From the NCBI GenBank assembly GCA_030748735.1, contig JASMLK010000102.1:1-33599 (forward strand): a DNA stretch of 33,599 bases, in the 5' to 3' direction. The notes beneath the pieces were generated by a model. It was not told the origin of the DNA. It worked only from the letters and a program-made list of their open reading frames with translations, and did not search any database. This DNA comes from Myxococcota bacterium (lineage in GTDB: Bacteria; Myxococcota_A; UBA9160; UBA4427). Below are positions 25,270 through 33,415 of this stretch, in pieces. The translations under genes and the position numbers were made by a program. Within the stretch, counting starts at the first letter, position 1; the number at the start of each line of letters is the position of its first letter.

Positions 25270-25982
25270 TACAGCGGTGCCCCGGTCACGGCACTCGCTT
25301 CAGTCGACAACCCCTGAACGTCGGTTTCGAACTCGCCCGCGAAGTACTCCATGGCATCGACCAGCTTGTCGATGCCCGCCGAAAAGTGGTTGTAGAAGAT
25401 CGTCGCCGGGATCGCGGCGAACAAACCGATCGCAGTCGCGATCAACGCCTCGGCGATGCCGGGCGCCACGACCGCGAGGCTCGCGTTGCCGCTCTGCGCG
25501 ATGCCCTGGAACGCCTGGATGATGCCGATCACCGTCCCGAACAAGCCGATGTAGACCGCCGAACTGCCCGTGGTGGCCAGGAACGAAAGCCCGCGCTCGA
25601 GGCGCTGGGCTTCGCGGGTGGCCAGCCAGCTCAAGCGCTTGTGGACGGCCCGGGTTTGTTCGGCATCGATCCCGTGCACGGACTGACGCCCGCTCTCTCG
25701 CGCCATGCGTCCGAGGTCATCGCAGATCGACACGAACACCGCGGCGGCGGGACTTCGCCCCAGGTCGCGGGCCGCGTCGTAGGCCTCGTCGAAAGGACGG
25801 TCGTGATAGATCTCGAGGAAGGCCTCGCTATCTTCACTCGCCCCCCGTAGTTCCTTCCATTTGGAAAGAATGATCGCCCACGAAATCAACGAGAAGGCGA
25901 ACAGGACGAGGAGTACGAGCTTCACTATGAGGCCGGCCTGCAGAATCAGGCCGAAGACGTCGAAGCTCACGCGAACCCCCAT
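25269..25982 (-). CDS. tolQ: MotA/TolQ/ExbB proton channel protein
   Basis: TolQ forms the pentameric proton channel around TolR. The 237-residue product has an N-terminal helix (about 10-40), a large cytoplasmic loop, and two C-terminal membrane helices. These carry FLATTGSSAVYIGLFGTVIGIIQAF and APGIAEALIATAIGLFAAIPATIFYNHFSAG, the conserved proton-path Thr and Gly residues. The ATG at 25982 follows a good sigma-70 promoter; a GTG five codons later is an alternative start. It is the first gene of tolQRAB-cpoB. Confidence 0.95.
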   Translation of the reverse strand: MGVRVSFDVFGLILQAGLIVKLVLLVLFAFSLISWAIILSKWKELRGASEDSEAFLEIYHDRPFDEAYDAARDLGRSPAAAVFVSICDDLGRMARESGRQSVHGIDAEQTRAVHKRLSWLATREAQRLERGLSFLATTGSSAVYIGLFGTVIGIIQAFQGIAQSGNASLAVVAPGIAEALIATAIGLFAAIPATIFYNHFSAGIDKLVDAMEYFAGEFETDVQGLSTEASAVTGAPL

Positions 25983-26012
25983 GAAATACTCATCTACGGG
26001 GGGAATGCGCCG

Positions 26013-26041
26013 ATTCTAGAGGAGCGCTCGCGCCCCATCAA
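26013..26041 (-). promoter_or_regulatory. Sigma-70 promoter of the tol operon
   Basis: The minus strand reads TTGATG (26041-26036), 17 nt, then TAGAAT (26018-26013). These are 4/6 and 5/6 matches at the ideal spacing. The start would be near 26006, giving a leader of about 25 nt to tolQ. Confidence 0.7.
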
Positions 26042-26115
26042 GAAGGCCGCTTGCCACCTCGCGCATCCGACTCCCCGATTCATCCAATCAGCGCCAATCA
26101 CTTCGAGGAAAAACC

Positions 26116-27675
26116 ATGCAGATCAAGGTTACGGTGGGATCCCCGCGCGACATCAAGGTCGACGTTCTCGCGGTCGCAGTCACGGCGCTGTCCGGCAAAC
26201 GCAAGAAGCTTCCCCCTGCGCTGGCGAGTCTCGACACCGCAGCCGGTGGTGCGGTTTCACAAGTCGTGAAGAACGGTGACTTCGCGGGGAAGAAGGGACA
26301 GAGCCTCGTGGTCTATCCCAACGGCGCGGGCCTCAAAGCGGGCAGACTGCTGCTCGTGGGGATCGGCGACGCAGCGCTCGAGATCGACGACCTGCGAGGC
26401 CTCGGAGGCCGTGTCACGAGGGCCGCACGCGCCAAGAAGGCCACGAAGATCGCCCTCGTCGTGCCCACCACGAAGGGCATCGCAAACGACGCCACATGCC
26501 AGGCGCTGGCCGAAGGTGCGATCCTCGCCGACTACAAATACGACCGTTTTCTCACCGACAACGGCAAGAAGAAGCCGGCCCGCCCCAAGGCGTCCCTATC
26601 ACTCGTCTATTCGCGACTCGCGAAGCCCGCCGCAGCGCGGGCCGGCGCAAGGCGCGGCACCATTCTCGCCGAATCGCAGAACCTCGCCCGCGACCTTTCC
26701 AACGCCCCGGGCAACGCCATGACGCCGGTCGCCCTGGCCCGCGAAGCCGTGAAGATGGGCCGCGCGACGGGGCTGCGAACGCGTGTCATGGATGCCAACG
26801 AACTCAAGAAGCGCAAGATGGGCGGCATCATCGGCGTGGGTCAGGGCAGCACGAACCCGCCGCGTCTCATCATCCTCGATCACAAACCGCGCGGCACCGC
26901 GGCAAACGGGCCGACGCTGTGTCTCGTGGGTAAGGGCATCACCTTCGACTCCGGCGGCATCTCGCTCAAACCCGGCGCAAGCATGCACGAGATGAAGCAC
27001 GACATGAGTGGGGCCGCGGCGGTGGTGGGTGCCATGCGGGCGATCGGCATGTTGAAGGTTCCGGTGCGCGTCGTCGGTTTGATCGCGGCCGCCGAAAACC
27101 TGCCGTCGGACACCGCGTACCGCCCCGGTGACATCCTCACCATGTACTCCGGCCATACCGTCGAAATTCTCAACACCGATGCCGAAGGCCGGTTGGTTCT
27201 CGCGGACGCCCTCGCCTACGCGAACCAGACCTACGAGCCGACCGCCATGATCGACCTGGCCACCTTGACTGGTGCGTGCATGGTGGCGCTGGGCGACTGG
27301 GCCACGGGGCTGATGGGAACCAACGACGAGTTGATCGAGGGCGTCAAGGAAGCCGGCGAACGCGTCAACGAAATCGCCTGGCCGCTGCCGCTGTTCGACG
27401 ATCACAAGAAGCTCATGAAGGGCTCCGTGTCCGACCTCAAGAACGCGGGGGCGGGACGGTCGGCGGGCATGTCGACCGCGGCCGGGTTTCTCGCCGCATT
27501 CGTCGGAGACACGCCGTGGGTGCATCTCGACATCGCGGGAACCGGCTGGACTTCGAGAAGCACTTCGTATCTCGGCTCCGGAGCCACTGGCGTCGGCGTG
27601 CGAATGCTGGTTGATTTCCTCGAACACTGGAAACCGCGTGTGAAAAAGGCGAGTAAGACCGCGCGGAAGAAGTAG
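26116..27675 (+). CDS. pepA: Leucyl aminopeptidase (M17)
   Basis: This 519-residue cytosolic metallo-aminopeptidase removes N-terminal residues from peptides. The catalytic domain shows the metal-binding KGITFDSGGISLKP (Lys about 273) and the M17 signature NTDAEGRLVLAD (about 353-364). LATLTGACMVALGDWATGLM and the GWTSRSTSYLGSGATGVGVRML C-terminus follow. The N-terminal macro-like domain is present. GAGGAAAAACC precedes the ATG. The length is normal for the family. It diverges from tolQ across 133 nt. Confidence 0.97.
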   Translation: MQIKVTVGSPRDIKVDVLAVAVTALSGKRKKLPPALASLDTAAGGAVSQVVKNGDFAGKKGQSLVVYPNGAGLKAGRLLLVGIGDAALEIDDLRGLGGRVTRAARAKKATKIALVVPTTKGIANDATCQALAEGAILADYKYDRFLTDNGKKKPARPKASLSLVYSRLAKPAAARAGARRGTILAESQNLARDLSNAPGNAMTPVALAREAVKMGRATGLRTRVMDANELKKRKMGGIIGVGQGSTNPPRLIILDHKPRGTAANGPTLCLVGKGITFDSGGISLKPGASMHEMKHDMSGAAAVVGAMRAIGMLKVPVRVVGLIAAAENLPSDTAYRPGDILTMYSGHTVEILNTDAEGRLVLADALAYANQTYEPTAMIDLATLTGACMVALGDWATGLMGTNDELIEGVKEAGERVNEIAWPLPLFDDHKKLMKGSVSDLKNAGAGRSAGMSTAAGFLAAFVGDTPWVHLDIAGTGWTSRSTSYLGSGATGVGVRMLVDFLEHWKPRVKKASKTARKK

Positions 27676-27706
27676 TTCGAGGCGCTCTGTCGCCCGGCTT
27701 CCGTGT

Positions 27707-27719
27707 CAACAATTTGTTG
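27707..27719. promoter_or_regulatory. Palindrome CAACAA-T-TTGTTG
   Basis: This 13-bp perfect inverted repeat lies 14 nt upstream of the -35 element at 27733. It may be an operator or activator site. It does not match the FNR consensus. Its AT-rich character stands out against the GC-rich surroundings. Confidence 0.4.
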
Positions 27720-27732
27720 CAACCCGGATCGT

Positions 27733-27761
27733 TTGACGCTGCCTGGGGCCACGCCTAACCT
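27733..27761 (+). promoter_or_regulatory. Candidate sigma-70 promoter upstream of cytochrome c
   Basis: TTGACG (5/6), a 17-nt spacer, then TAACCT (3/6). If used, the transcript would carry a leader of about 235 nt before the cytochrome ATG at 28005. The 329-nt stretch 27676-28004 shows no gene. Confidence 0.45.
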
Positions 27762-28004
27762 CCGCGCGCCCGCCCCGTTGGAGATGAAATCACCCCGCCA
27801 GCCGAGCCTTCGGCCCTCCTCCAAACGACCGCGGTCCCAGATCCAAGGACCCGCCCGGTCAGGAAGAGCACCTCGACCTGCCAACCACGACCTGCCACAA
27901 GCAGCGTGAACTGCGCGATTGAATACAGGCCACCGTGGTCTCGTCTCAGTCGTCGAAGCAAACCGCGAACGAACCGCAGTACGAAACCAAGGAGCCCATT
28001 CAAA

Positions 28005-28388
28005 ATGAGCAACAGGAATACGAAGTCCATCCGCATCATCGTCTTGACTGCGATCGCCGCGCTGACCCTGCCCGCGATCGCCACCGCTGGCGACGCTGCC
28101 GCGGGCAAGGTCGTCTTCGACACCAACTGCATGACCTGCCACGGCATGACGGGCAAGGGCGACGGTCCGCTTTCGGCCGCCCTCGATCCGAAGCCGCGCG
28201 ATCTTTCGACGGGCTCGTTCAAGTTCGACACCGACGGTGACGGCACGCCCGGCAGCGACGCGGACCTCAAGGCTGTGATCACCCAGGGCGCGATGGCGTT
28301 CGGTGGCTCGGCGCTGATGGCTCCGTGGCCGGCACTCGGCGACGCCGACGTCGCGAACCTGATCGCGTACATCCGCACGCTCAAGTAG
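28005..28388 (+). CDS. Small periplasmic cytochrome c (class I)
   Basis: The 127-residue protein has a Sec signal (about 1-28, cut after ATA). It then has a class I cytochrome c fold with haem motif CMTCH (Cys42, Cys45, His46), the HGMTGKGDGPLS loop and a C-terminal helix ADVANLIAYIRTLK. Met97 or Met105 is the probable sixth haem ligand. It should be a soluble electron carrier. AAGGAG 10 nt upstream supports the ATG at 28005. Two hairpins follow the stop, the second a strong terminator, so it is probably a single-gene transcript. Confidence 0.93.
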   Translation: MSNRNTKSIRIIVLTAIAALTLPAIATAGDAAAGKVVFDTNCMTCHGMTGKGDGPLSAALDPKPRDLSTGSFKFDTDGDGTPGSDADLKAVITQGAMAFGGSALMAPWPALGDADVANLIAYIRTLK

Positions 28389-28392
28389 TAGC

Positions 28393-28460
28393 GCGACAGT
28401 CTCTGTCGCAAGATACGACGCGGCGGGATCGGTCTCACGACCGATCCCGCCGTTCTTCAT
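28393..28460 (+). terminator. Intrinsic terminator after cytochrome c
   Basis: A short hairpin GCGACAG / CTGTCGC (28393-28409) is followed by a 14-bp perfect stem pairing 28421-28434 with 28439-28452 around a TCAC loop, then TTCTTCATT. The U tract is weak but the stem is very stable. Confidence 0.8.
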
Positions 28461-28543
28461 TCGGGGGAGCAGCGCGTTGTTTCACCTGCCCGGACGGCCG
28501 ATCTCGCCCCAAGCACGAAGCCGCCGTGCGCTATGCTGAAAAA

Positions 28544-29674
28544 GTGAGCGGCAAACCCACCTCGAGCGACGTCGAGATCGTCGATGCACCCGATGTCGAA
28601 AGCGACGACATTCAGGACCAGGACATCGGCGATGCCAAAGACGTCGACATCATCGACGTCGCAATCGACGAAGACGATGCCGCAGGCGCTGATGTGGGCG
28701 CCGACGCGGACGCTGCGAGCACTGACGCCGACGGCACGGCCGTCCCCGAAGTCCTCGTCACCCCGCCGCCCAGCGGCGTCAAGCCGGCCAAGAAGTCGAC
28801 CAGCAGCTCGCTCGAACCCGCCAGCGCGCTCAGCGCCTACATGGCGCAGCTCGCCAACCACGCACCGATCACCCGCGAAGAAGAGCACGAACTCGCGGTG
28901 CGCTGGGTCGAAGAAGGCGACGTCGACGCGGCACGCCAGATGGTGCTCTCGAACCTGCGGCTGGTGGTCAAGATCGCGATGGAATACCGCCGCGCCTGGA
29001 CCAACACCCTCGACCTGATCCAGGAAGGCAACGTCGGCTTGATGGAGGCCGTGCAGCGCTACGACCCCTATCAGGGGGTCAAGCTGTCGTCCTACGCGGT
29101 GTACTGGATTCGCGCGTACATCCTGAAGTACATCCTCGACAACCTTCGCAGCGTGCGGCTCGGCACGACCCGCGCGGGTCGCAAGCTCTTCTTCCGTTTG
29201 AACAAGGAGCGGCGCGCCCTCGAGCTCGAAGGCTTCGAAGTCACCCCGAAGCTCCTCGCCGAAAGGCTCGATGTCGGTGAAGACGACGTCGTTGCCATGC
29301 AGGCCCAGCTCGCGCGCCCGGACCTTTCCCTCGACGCGCCGCGCTTCGACGACGACGGCCGCGAGACCTGGGGCGATTCGCTGTCGGGCGGGCTCGGCGA
29401 TGCGGAAGAGACGGTCGGGCGTGGCGAAATGCGCGAGGTCTTCCGTCGGGCCATCGATGTCTTCAGCGAAACGCTGGGCGAACGCGACCTGCAGATCCTG
29501 AACGAACGCGTCCTCGCCGACGAACCGCGCACGCTGGCCGAGATGGGCGAAGAGTTCGGCGTGTCTCGCGAGCGGGTGCGGCAACTCGAAGCGCGCATCA
29601 TCAAGAAGTTGCGCGAATACATGAAGGAAGAGCTCGTCGACTTCGAGCTCTACGCCGAAGACCCGGACGCATGA
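28544..29674 (+). CDS. rpoH: RpoH-like sigma-70 family factor with acidic N-terminal extension
   Basis: The 376-residue product is an alternative sigma factor. After a 92-residue extension, region 1.2/2 begins at LSAYMAQLANHAPITREEEHEL. Core-binding and -10 recognition segments follow (NLRLVVKIAMEYRR, DLIQEGNVGLMEAVQRYDP, YAVYWIRAYILKYIL). The RpoH-box-like RAGRKLFFRLNKER and region 4 (RTLAEMGEEFGVSRERVRQLEARI) complete it. The RpoH box supports the heat-shock-type (RpoH/SigB-SigC) group. The first 70 residues hold 23 Asp/Glu and two Lys, which is unusual. The GTG at 28544 is my choice of start; a -10-like TATGCT sits 6 nt upstream, so a leaderless transcript is possible. The stop overlaps the next gene by 4 nt. 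Confidence 0.9.
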   Translation: MSGKPTSSDVEIVDAPDVESDDIQDQDIGDAKDVDIIDVAIDEDDAAGADVGADADAASTDADGTAVPEVLVTPPPSGVKPAKKSTSSSLEPASALSAYMAQLANHAPITREEEHELAVRWVEEGDVDAARQMVLSNLRLVVKIAMEYRRAWTNTLDLIQEGNVGLMEAVQRYDPYQGVKLSSYAVYWIRAYILKYILDNLRSVRLGTTRAGRKLFFRLNKERRALELEGFEVTPKLLAERLDVGEDDVVAMQAQLARPDLSLDAPRFDDDGRETWGDSLSGGLGDAEETVGRGEMREVFRRAIDVFSETLGERDLQILNERVLADEPRTLAEMGEEFGVSRERVRQLEARIIKKLREYMKEELVDFELYAEDPDA

Positions 29675-30162
29675 TCAACGCGCGCTCCCGCCATGCGCTG
29701 GCCGCCAGCCTGCTGCTGGCGCTGTGGGCGACTGCCTGCGAAGCGGAGCCCGAGCCGCCCGCGGGCCCCACCATCAAGATCCGCGACCAGGTCGTCGCGC
29801 TCGAAATCACGAGCACCCGTGCCGAGCAGTCGCGCGGCCTCGGCGGCCGCGACGAACTCCCCTGGCACCACGGCATGTTGTTCGAATACCCGAGCCCGCG
29901 TTTCCCGGGCTTCTGGATGAAGGACATGCGCTTCGACATCGACATCGTGTGGATCCGCGAAGGCCGCATCGTCGACATCTCGCACCGGGTCCCCCACTTC
30001 GACGACGGCCCCGGGCCCACGATCCGCCCGCGAGAGCTCACCGACACCGTCCTCGAGGTACCCGCCGGCTACGCCCAGGCCCACGGCTGGCGCATCGGCG
30101 ACCGGGCGACACTCGACCGTGGCACCCCTGACGACGGCGAGAAGGCGAAACCACGCTCCTGA
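29671..30162 (+). CDS. DUF192 lipoprotein
   Basis: This 163-residue lipoprotein (lipobox ATAC, Cys23) consists of a DUF192 domain: the start AEQSRGLGGRDELPWHHGMLF, the core FPGFWMKDMRFDIDIVWI, and the closing TDTVLEVPAGYAQAHGWRIGD. DUF192 is a widespread small beta-rich fold of unknown function, often exported. The ATG overlaps the sigma factor stop (ATGA), so the two are translationally coupled, an odd pairing. The 191 nt to the next gene (30163-30353) hold an inverted repeat CCACCTCCAC / GTGGAGGTGG but no gene. Confidence 0.92.
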   Translation: MINARSRHALAASLLLALWATACEAEPEPPAGPTIKIRDQVVALEITSTRAEQSRGLGGRDELPWHHGMLFEYPSPRFPGFWMKDMRFDIDIVWIREGRIVDISHRVPHFDDGPGPTIRPRELTDTVLEVPAGYAQAHGWRIGDRATLDRGTPDDGEKAKPRS

Positions 30163-30353
30163 GAACATGTGCCACGGTTCCTGGGGAGAGACTCGCATCC
30201 GCTGGTCAAGCCGACCCCCCGACGGCCGACCCAGTTGGCATGGCACCCGAATCCCGCGTCATGCTTTTTCCACCTCCACTGCAACCCGTGGAGGTGGGCT
30301 TCCTCGAAGGCTTCCGTCAGCTGGACGAAAGCAACGCCTGACGCATGGGTCAG

Positions 30354-31664
30354 TCAGGAACCGATCGCCGGGAATTCTGCGAGGATCGCTTGTTGCAGCG
30401 CCGCGTCGAGATCGTCGGTGTCCATCCCCATGGCCTCGTGCAGCGCCTGGTCAATGGAATAGCCCTCGCCGATGCGTGAGAGCATGCGCGCGCGCTGTTC
30501 GTTCGTCGTGTGTTCTTCGATGAACGCGGTTGCAACGACACTCTGCAGATAGGCCGCTCGCGCGTCTTCGTCGGACAGCCCCGAGAAACTCGGCGCGATC
30601 TCACGCAGGGGAATCCAATGCCCCGCTTCGATGCGCGTGCGCAGCGAAATGCGTTCGCTGCGCGTAGACGCTTCGAGTTTTCGCGAGCGGCGCTCCATCC
30701 GCTCGGCCAATCCCTCGTTCAGCCAGTACGGGCGATCGCCTCCGGTCTGCTCGCGAAAGACCGCGTGGGTGTATTCGTGATAGAGCAGTGAACGCATCGC
30801 TTCCGAGGGATGCGCGGGCGACGTCACGTGAATGCGTCCATCGAAGAAACCCACCGTCTGGAACGAAAAGCGATGCCGATGGGCTTCGAGATAAGCCGCT
30901 TTGCCGTACAGAACGACCCCGAGCGGTTCGAGGGGCTCGATGCCGACCTGTTCCGAAACATCGCTCCGGGCTTCTTCGAGGAAGCGCAGCACCGTGTCGG
31001 CGTAGGCGGGATCGGCCTGCCCGAGCTCGCTGTCGAGATCGAGCCGGAAGTTGCGGGTCTTCACGCGCGTGAACTGAAGCGGCGGGCGGTCGACCCCGGT
31101 GTCGATCAGGCGTCGTTCGTCGCGGAGTTCCTTTTCGAGGCGGTTCGCCTTCTCGCGCCAGCTCTCGAGCCCCGCGCGGGCGCGTTCCTGGAACTTCGCG
31201 AGGTGCCCGGACGCGCTCTCGTAACGACCGCGGCGGCGATCGAGCAGCGCGAGGTACCAGTAGGCTTCGGCGCGTGCGGGCCACATGCGTTGCACGCTGC
31301 GAAGCGTTGCAGACGCGCGCGCCGTTTCGCCGCGCCGCAGGTCGTCGACGGCGCCGCGCAGGAGCCTCAGGTAGCGATCACCTTCGCCCCCGGACACACC
31401 GGGCGGCGTGGTGATCGCATCGCCGAGGATCTCGTCCTTCCACAGACCGCGAAGCACATCGACTTCCCCCGCCCGCGTGTCGCGATGGGCAGGCGGCACG
31501 GCGTCGAGATCGTCGGTGACGTGGGTAACGCCCTGGTCGTCGACCCAGATGTAGGTTTCCGCCGAGGCGGAAACGTTCGCGACCACAAGCAACCCGAGTG
31601 CAAGTGAGAGCGACCGGGCCCAGGAACTCGAGCCGGGGCTCTGGGAGAGGGAGCGACGAATCAC
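30354..31664 (-). CDS. DUF4124 / peptidase-MA-like metalloprotease, secreted
   Basis: The 436-residue exported protein has a signal peptide (about 18-35) and a DUF4124 motif (YIWVDDQGVTHVTDDL, 38-53). A helical TPR-like region with a coiled coil (about 95-190) precedes a gluzincin peptidase domain. The domain has zinc motif HEYTH (296-300) and the downstream third ligand region NEGLAE (316-321). The combination resembles the peptidase_MA_2 family. Substrates are unknown. It starts with GTG at 31664, 21 nt after moaB on the same strand, so it may be the last gene of the moaDE-moaB transcript, but no functional link is evident. Confidence 0.85.
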   Translation of the reverse strand: MIRRSLSQSPGSSSWARSLSLALGLLVVANVSASAETYIWVDDQGVTHVTDDLDAVPPAHRDTRAGEVDVLRGLWKDEILGDAITTPPGVSGGEGDRYLRLLRGAVDDLRRGETARASATLRSVQRMWPARAEAYWYLALLDRRRGRYESASGHLAKFQERARAGLESWREKANRLEKELRDERRLIDTGVDRPPLQFTRVKTRNFRLDLDSELGQADPAYADTVLRFLEEARSDVSEQVGIEPLEPLGVVLYGKAAYLEAHRHRFSFQTVGFFDGRIHVTSPAHPSEAMRSLLYHEYTHAVFREQTGGDRPYWLNEGLAERMERRSRKLEASTRSERISLRTRIEAGHWIPLREIAPSFSGLSDEDARAAYLQSVVATAFIEEHTTNEQRARMLSRIGEGYSIDQALHEAMGMDTDDLDAALQQAILAEFPAIGS

Positions 31665-31685
31665 AGCCAGTGTTTCGGCGCCTCT

Positions 31686-32258
31686 CTAGCGAGTCTTGAC
31701 GGCCTCGGCGGTGAGATGGCCGAGTTCCGGCAGGATGAGCTTTTCCATCGCCAGGCGAACGGCGCCACGCGAGCCCGGGATGACGAACACCACACGCCCG
31801 CGCGCCAAGCCGGCAAGCGCCCGGGAAAGCAGCGCGGCCGAGCCGATGTCCTCGTAGGAGAGCATGCGGAAGAGTTCGCCGAAGCCGGGGACCGTGCGCT
31901 CGAGCAGGGGCTCGACGCTTTCCGGGGTGACGTCGCGCGGCGCCACGCCCGTGCCGCCGGTCAGGATCACGGCACCCACCCCCTGCGTTTCGAGCCCGCT
32001 GCGCGCGGCGGCTTCGATGGTCGCCGGTTCGTCTGCAACGATGCGCCGATCGTGCACCTCGTGACCGGCCGCTTCGAGCAGTTCGGCGACCAACGCCCCC
32101 CCGGTATCGGTTTCGAGGGTGCGCGTGTCGCTCACCGTGACGATCGCAACCGACACGGTCGTCGTGGCCGCTTTGCGGTGATGGTGCGCGTGGGAGGACG
32201 GAGCGACGTCGTCGCCTGCTTTGCTCTTTCCGTGACGATGATGTCCGTGATCGCTCAT
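31686..32258 (-). CDS. moaB: Molybdenum cofactor biosynthesis protein MoaB/MogA
   Basis: MoaB-type proteins adenylylate molybdopterin before molybdate insertion. After a non-conserved N-terminus the 190-residue protein shows the fold hallmarks SVAIVTVSDTRTLETDTGG, VILTGGTGVAPRDVTPESV and FVIPGSRGAVRLAMEKLILPEL. The first 29 residues contain eight histidines (HGHHRHG, then HAHHH), an unusual putative metal-binding tail. It overlaps the upstream moaD-moaE fusion by 4 nt (ATGA), so the genes are coupled. Confidence 0.93.
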   Translation of the reverse strand: MSDHGHHRHGKSKAGDDVAPSSHAHHHRKAATTTVSVAIVTVSDTRTLETDTGGALVAELLEAAGHEVHDRRIVADEPATIEAAARSGLETQGVGAVILTGGTGVAPRDVTPESVEPLLERTVPGFGELFRMLSYEDIGSAALLSRALAGLARGRVVFVIPGSRGAVRLAMEKLILPELGHLTAEAVKTR

Positions 32259-32953
32259 GCGTGATCGTCGACCCAGTAGGCGCCGTCGGTGGCGACTTCC
32301 TTCTTCCAGATCGGCACGGTGATCTTCAACGTGTCGATCGCGAAGCGGCAGGCTTCGAAAGCCTCTGCGCGGTGGGGCGCTGCGGCGACGACGACGACGG
32401 CGGCTTCGCCGATGTCGAGATGGCCTACGCGATGCGCAATGGCCACCCGGGTGCCGGGCCACTTTTCCTGGGCCTGGACCACGATCTTGTCCATCTCGCG
32501 TTCGGCCATTTCGGGATAGGCCTCGTACTCGAGATGGTGGATCGATTGTCCGCGCGCGTGATCGCGAACGTTGCCCACGAAGCTCACGATGCCGCCGGCG
32601 TCGGGACCATCCACCCGGGCCACCACCTCGGCCTCGTCGAGGGGCTGGTCGGAAATCGTGCAGCGCTTGCCCGCTTCGCGGTCGCCCATCCCGCCCGAAA
32701 CCGGCGGAAGGAAGGCGACTTCATCGCCGTCGCTGAGCTCGGCGTCTGCTTCGCAAATTTCGAGGTTGAGTGAAACGGCGAGTCGATCGCCGAGCTTTTC
32801 GAAGCTGGGGTACTTCTGCGCAAGCGTTGCGCGCAGCTGTGAGATCTTCGTCCCCGGTTCGAGTTCGAAGTCGAGCTGCGCACTTCCGGCTTCTTCGCGC
32901 AGGGATCCAAAGAGCTTTACCGCCACGGCGATGGGTTTCGTCGATTTCGACAT
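32255..32953 (-). CDS. Molybdopterin synthase, MoaD-MoaE fusion
   Basis: One 232-residue frame contains both subunits of molybdopterin synthase, which inserts two sulfurs into cyclic pyranopterin. Residues 1-88 are MoaD (ubiquitin fold, VKLFGSLREEAGS, ending FLPPVSGG). Residues 89-232 are MoaE (FVGNVRDHARG, LEYEAYPEMA, HRVGHLDIGEAAVVVV, LKITVPIWKKE with catalytic Lys). No stop separates them. The diglycine that must become a thiocarboxylate is internal (G87-G88) and is directly followed by Met89, so either proteolysis after Gly88 or internal initiation at Met89 is needed. Mycobacterial MoaX is a known fusion processed after the diglycine. The ATG at 32953 opens onto the MoaD fold. Confidence 0.93.
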   Translation of the reverse strand: MSKSTKPIAVAVKLFGSLREEAGSAQLDFELEPGTKISQLRATLAQKYPSFEKLGDRLAVSLNLEICEADAELSDGDEVAFLPPVSGGMGDREAGKRCTISDQPLDEAEVVARVDGPDAGGIVSFVGNVRDHARGQSIHHLEYEAYPEMAEREMDKIVVQAQEKWPGTRVAIAHRVGHLDIGEAAVVVVAAAPHRAEAFEACRFAIDTLKITVPIWKKEVATDGAYWVDDHA

Positions 32954-33020
32954 GGCGCATACCCTACCCCCGCGCCCGATTCGGCTCAACGAAGGCCGGA
33001 CCGGCGCCGAATCAACAGGC

Positions 33021-33266
33021 ATGGAAATCCAGGGACGGACCATTGCGCGCGAGGACGTCGAGGCCGTGCTCGACCTGCTGCGCCCCGCGCTGATCGCCGA
33101 CGGCGGCAACGTCGAACTCGTGGACGTGGACATCGACGGGACAGTCCGCGTCGCCATGCAGGGGGCCTGCTCGAACTGCCCCGCCCAAAGCGCGACCCTG
33201 CGCGTGGGCCTCGAAGAGCCGATGCGCAAGGCGCTCCCCGGAGTTTCGGCGGTCATTTCGACCTAG
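33021..33266 (+). CDS. NifU-like C-terminal domain Fe-S scaffold protein
   Basis: The 81-residue protein is a stand-alone Nfu domain: VLDLLRPALIADGGNVELVDVD, then GACSNCPAQSATLRVGLE with the two scaffold cysteines in CSNC, ending in MRKALPGVSAVIST. Such proteins carry or transfer [4Fe-4S] clusters. The ATG at 33021 gives the typical family length; the open frame upstream is not conserved. It diverges from the molybdopterin synthase fusion across 67 nt. The 149 nt after it hold no gene. Confidence 0.93.
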   Translation: MEIQGRTIAREDVEAVLDLLRPALIADGGNVELVDVDIDGTVRVAMQGACSNCPAQSATLRVGLEEPMRKALPGVSAVIST

Positions 33267-33415
33267 GAGCCTGACCCGGCCGGACCTCTAGCCCCGACTT
33301 TTCCCGTTCTCGACGACGCCCATTCTCTCCGTCTACAGCCCGCATGCGGTCATGACGATGTTCGCTAACGTGCGCCTCCCGTCACCCCAGGCCAAGGCTC
33401 TCTGAACGCATAGAC

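Noticed and set aside
30274-30301. Hairpin CCACCTCCAC / GTGGAGGTGG as a terminator between DUF192 and the peptidase gene
   Set aside because: No T tract follows the stem on either strand; the T run lies on the wrong side for the plus strand.
9879-33290. 16-mer CCCGGCCGGACCTCTA present at 9879-9894 and 33275-33290, both shortly after a TAG stop
   Set aside because: One such match is about what chance predicts in 33 kb of this base composition, and the flanks differ.
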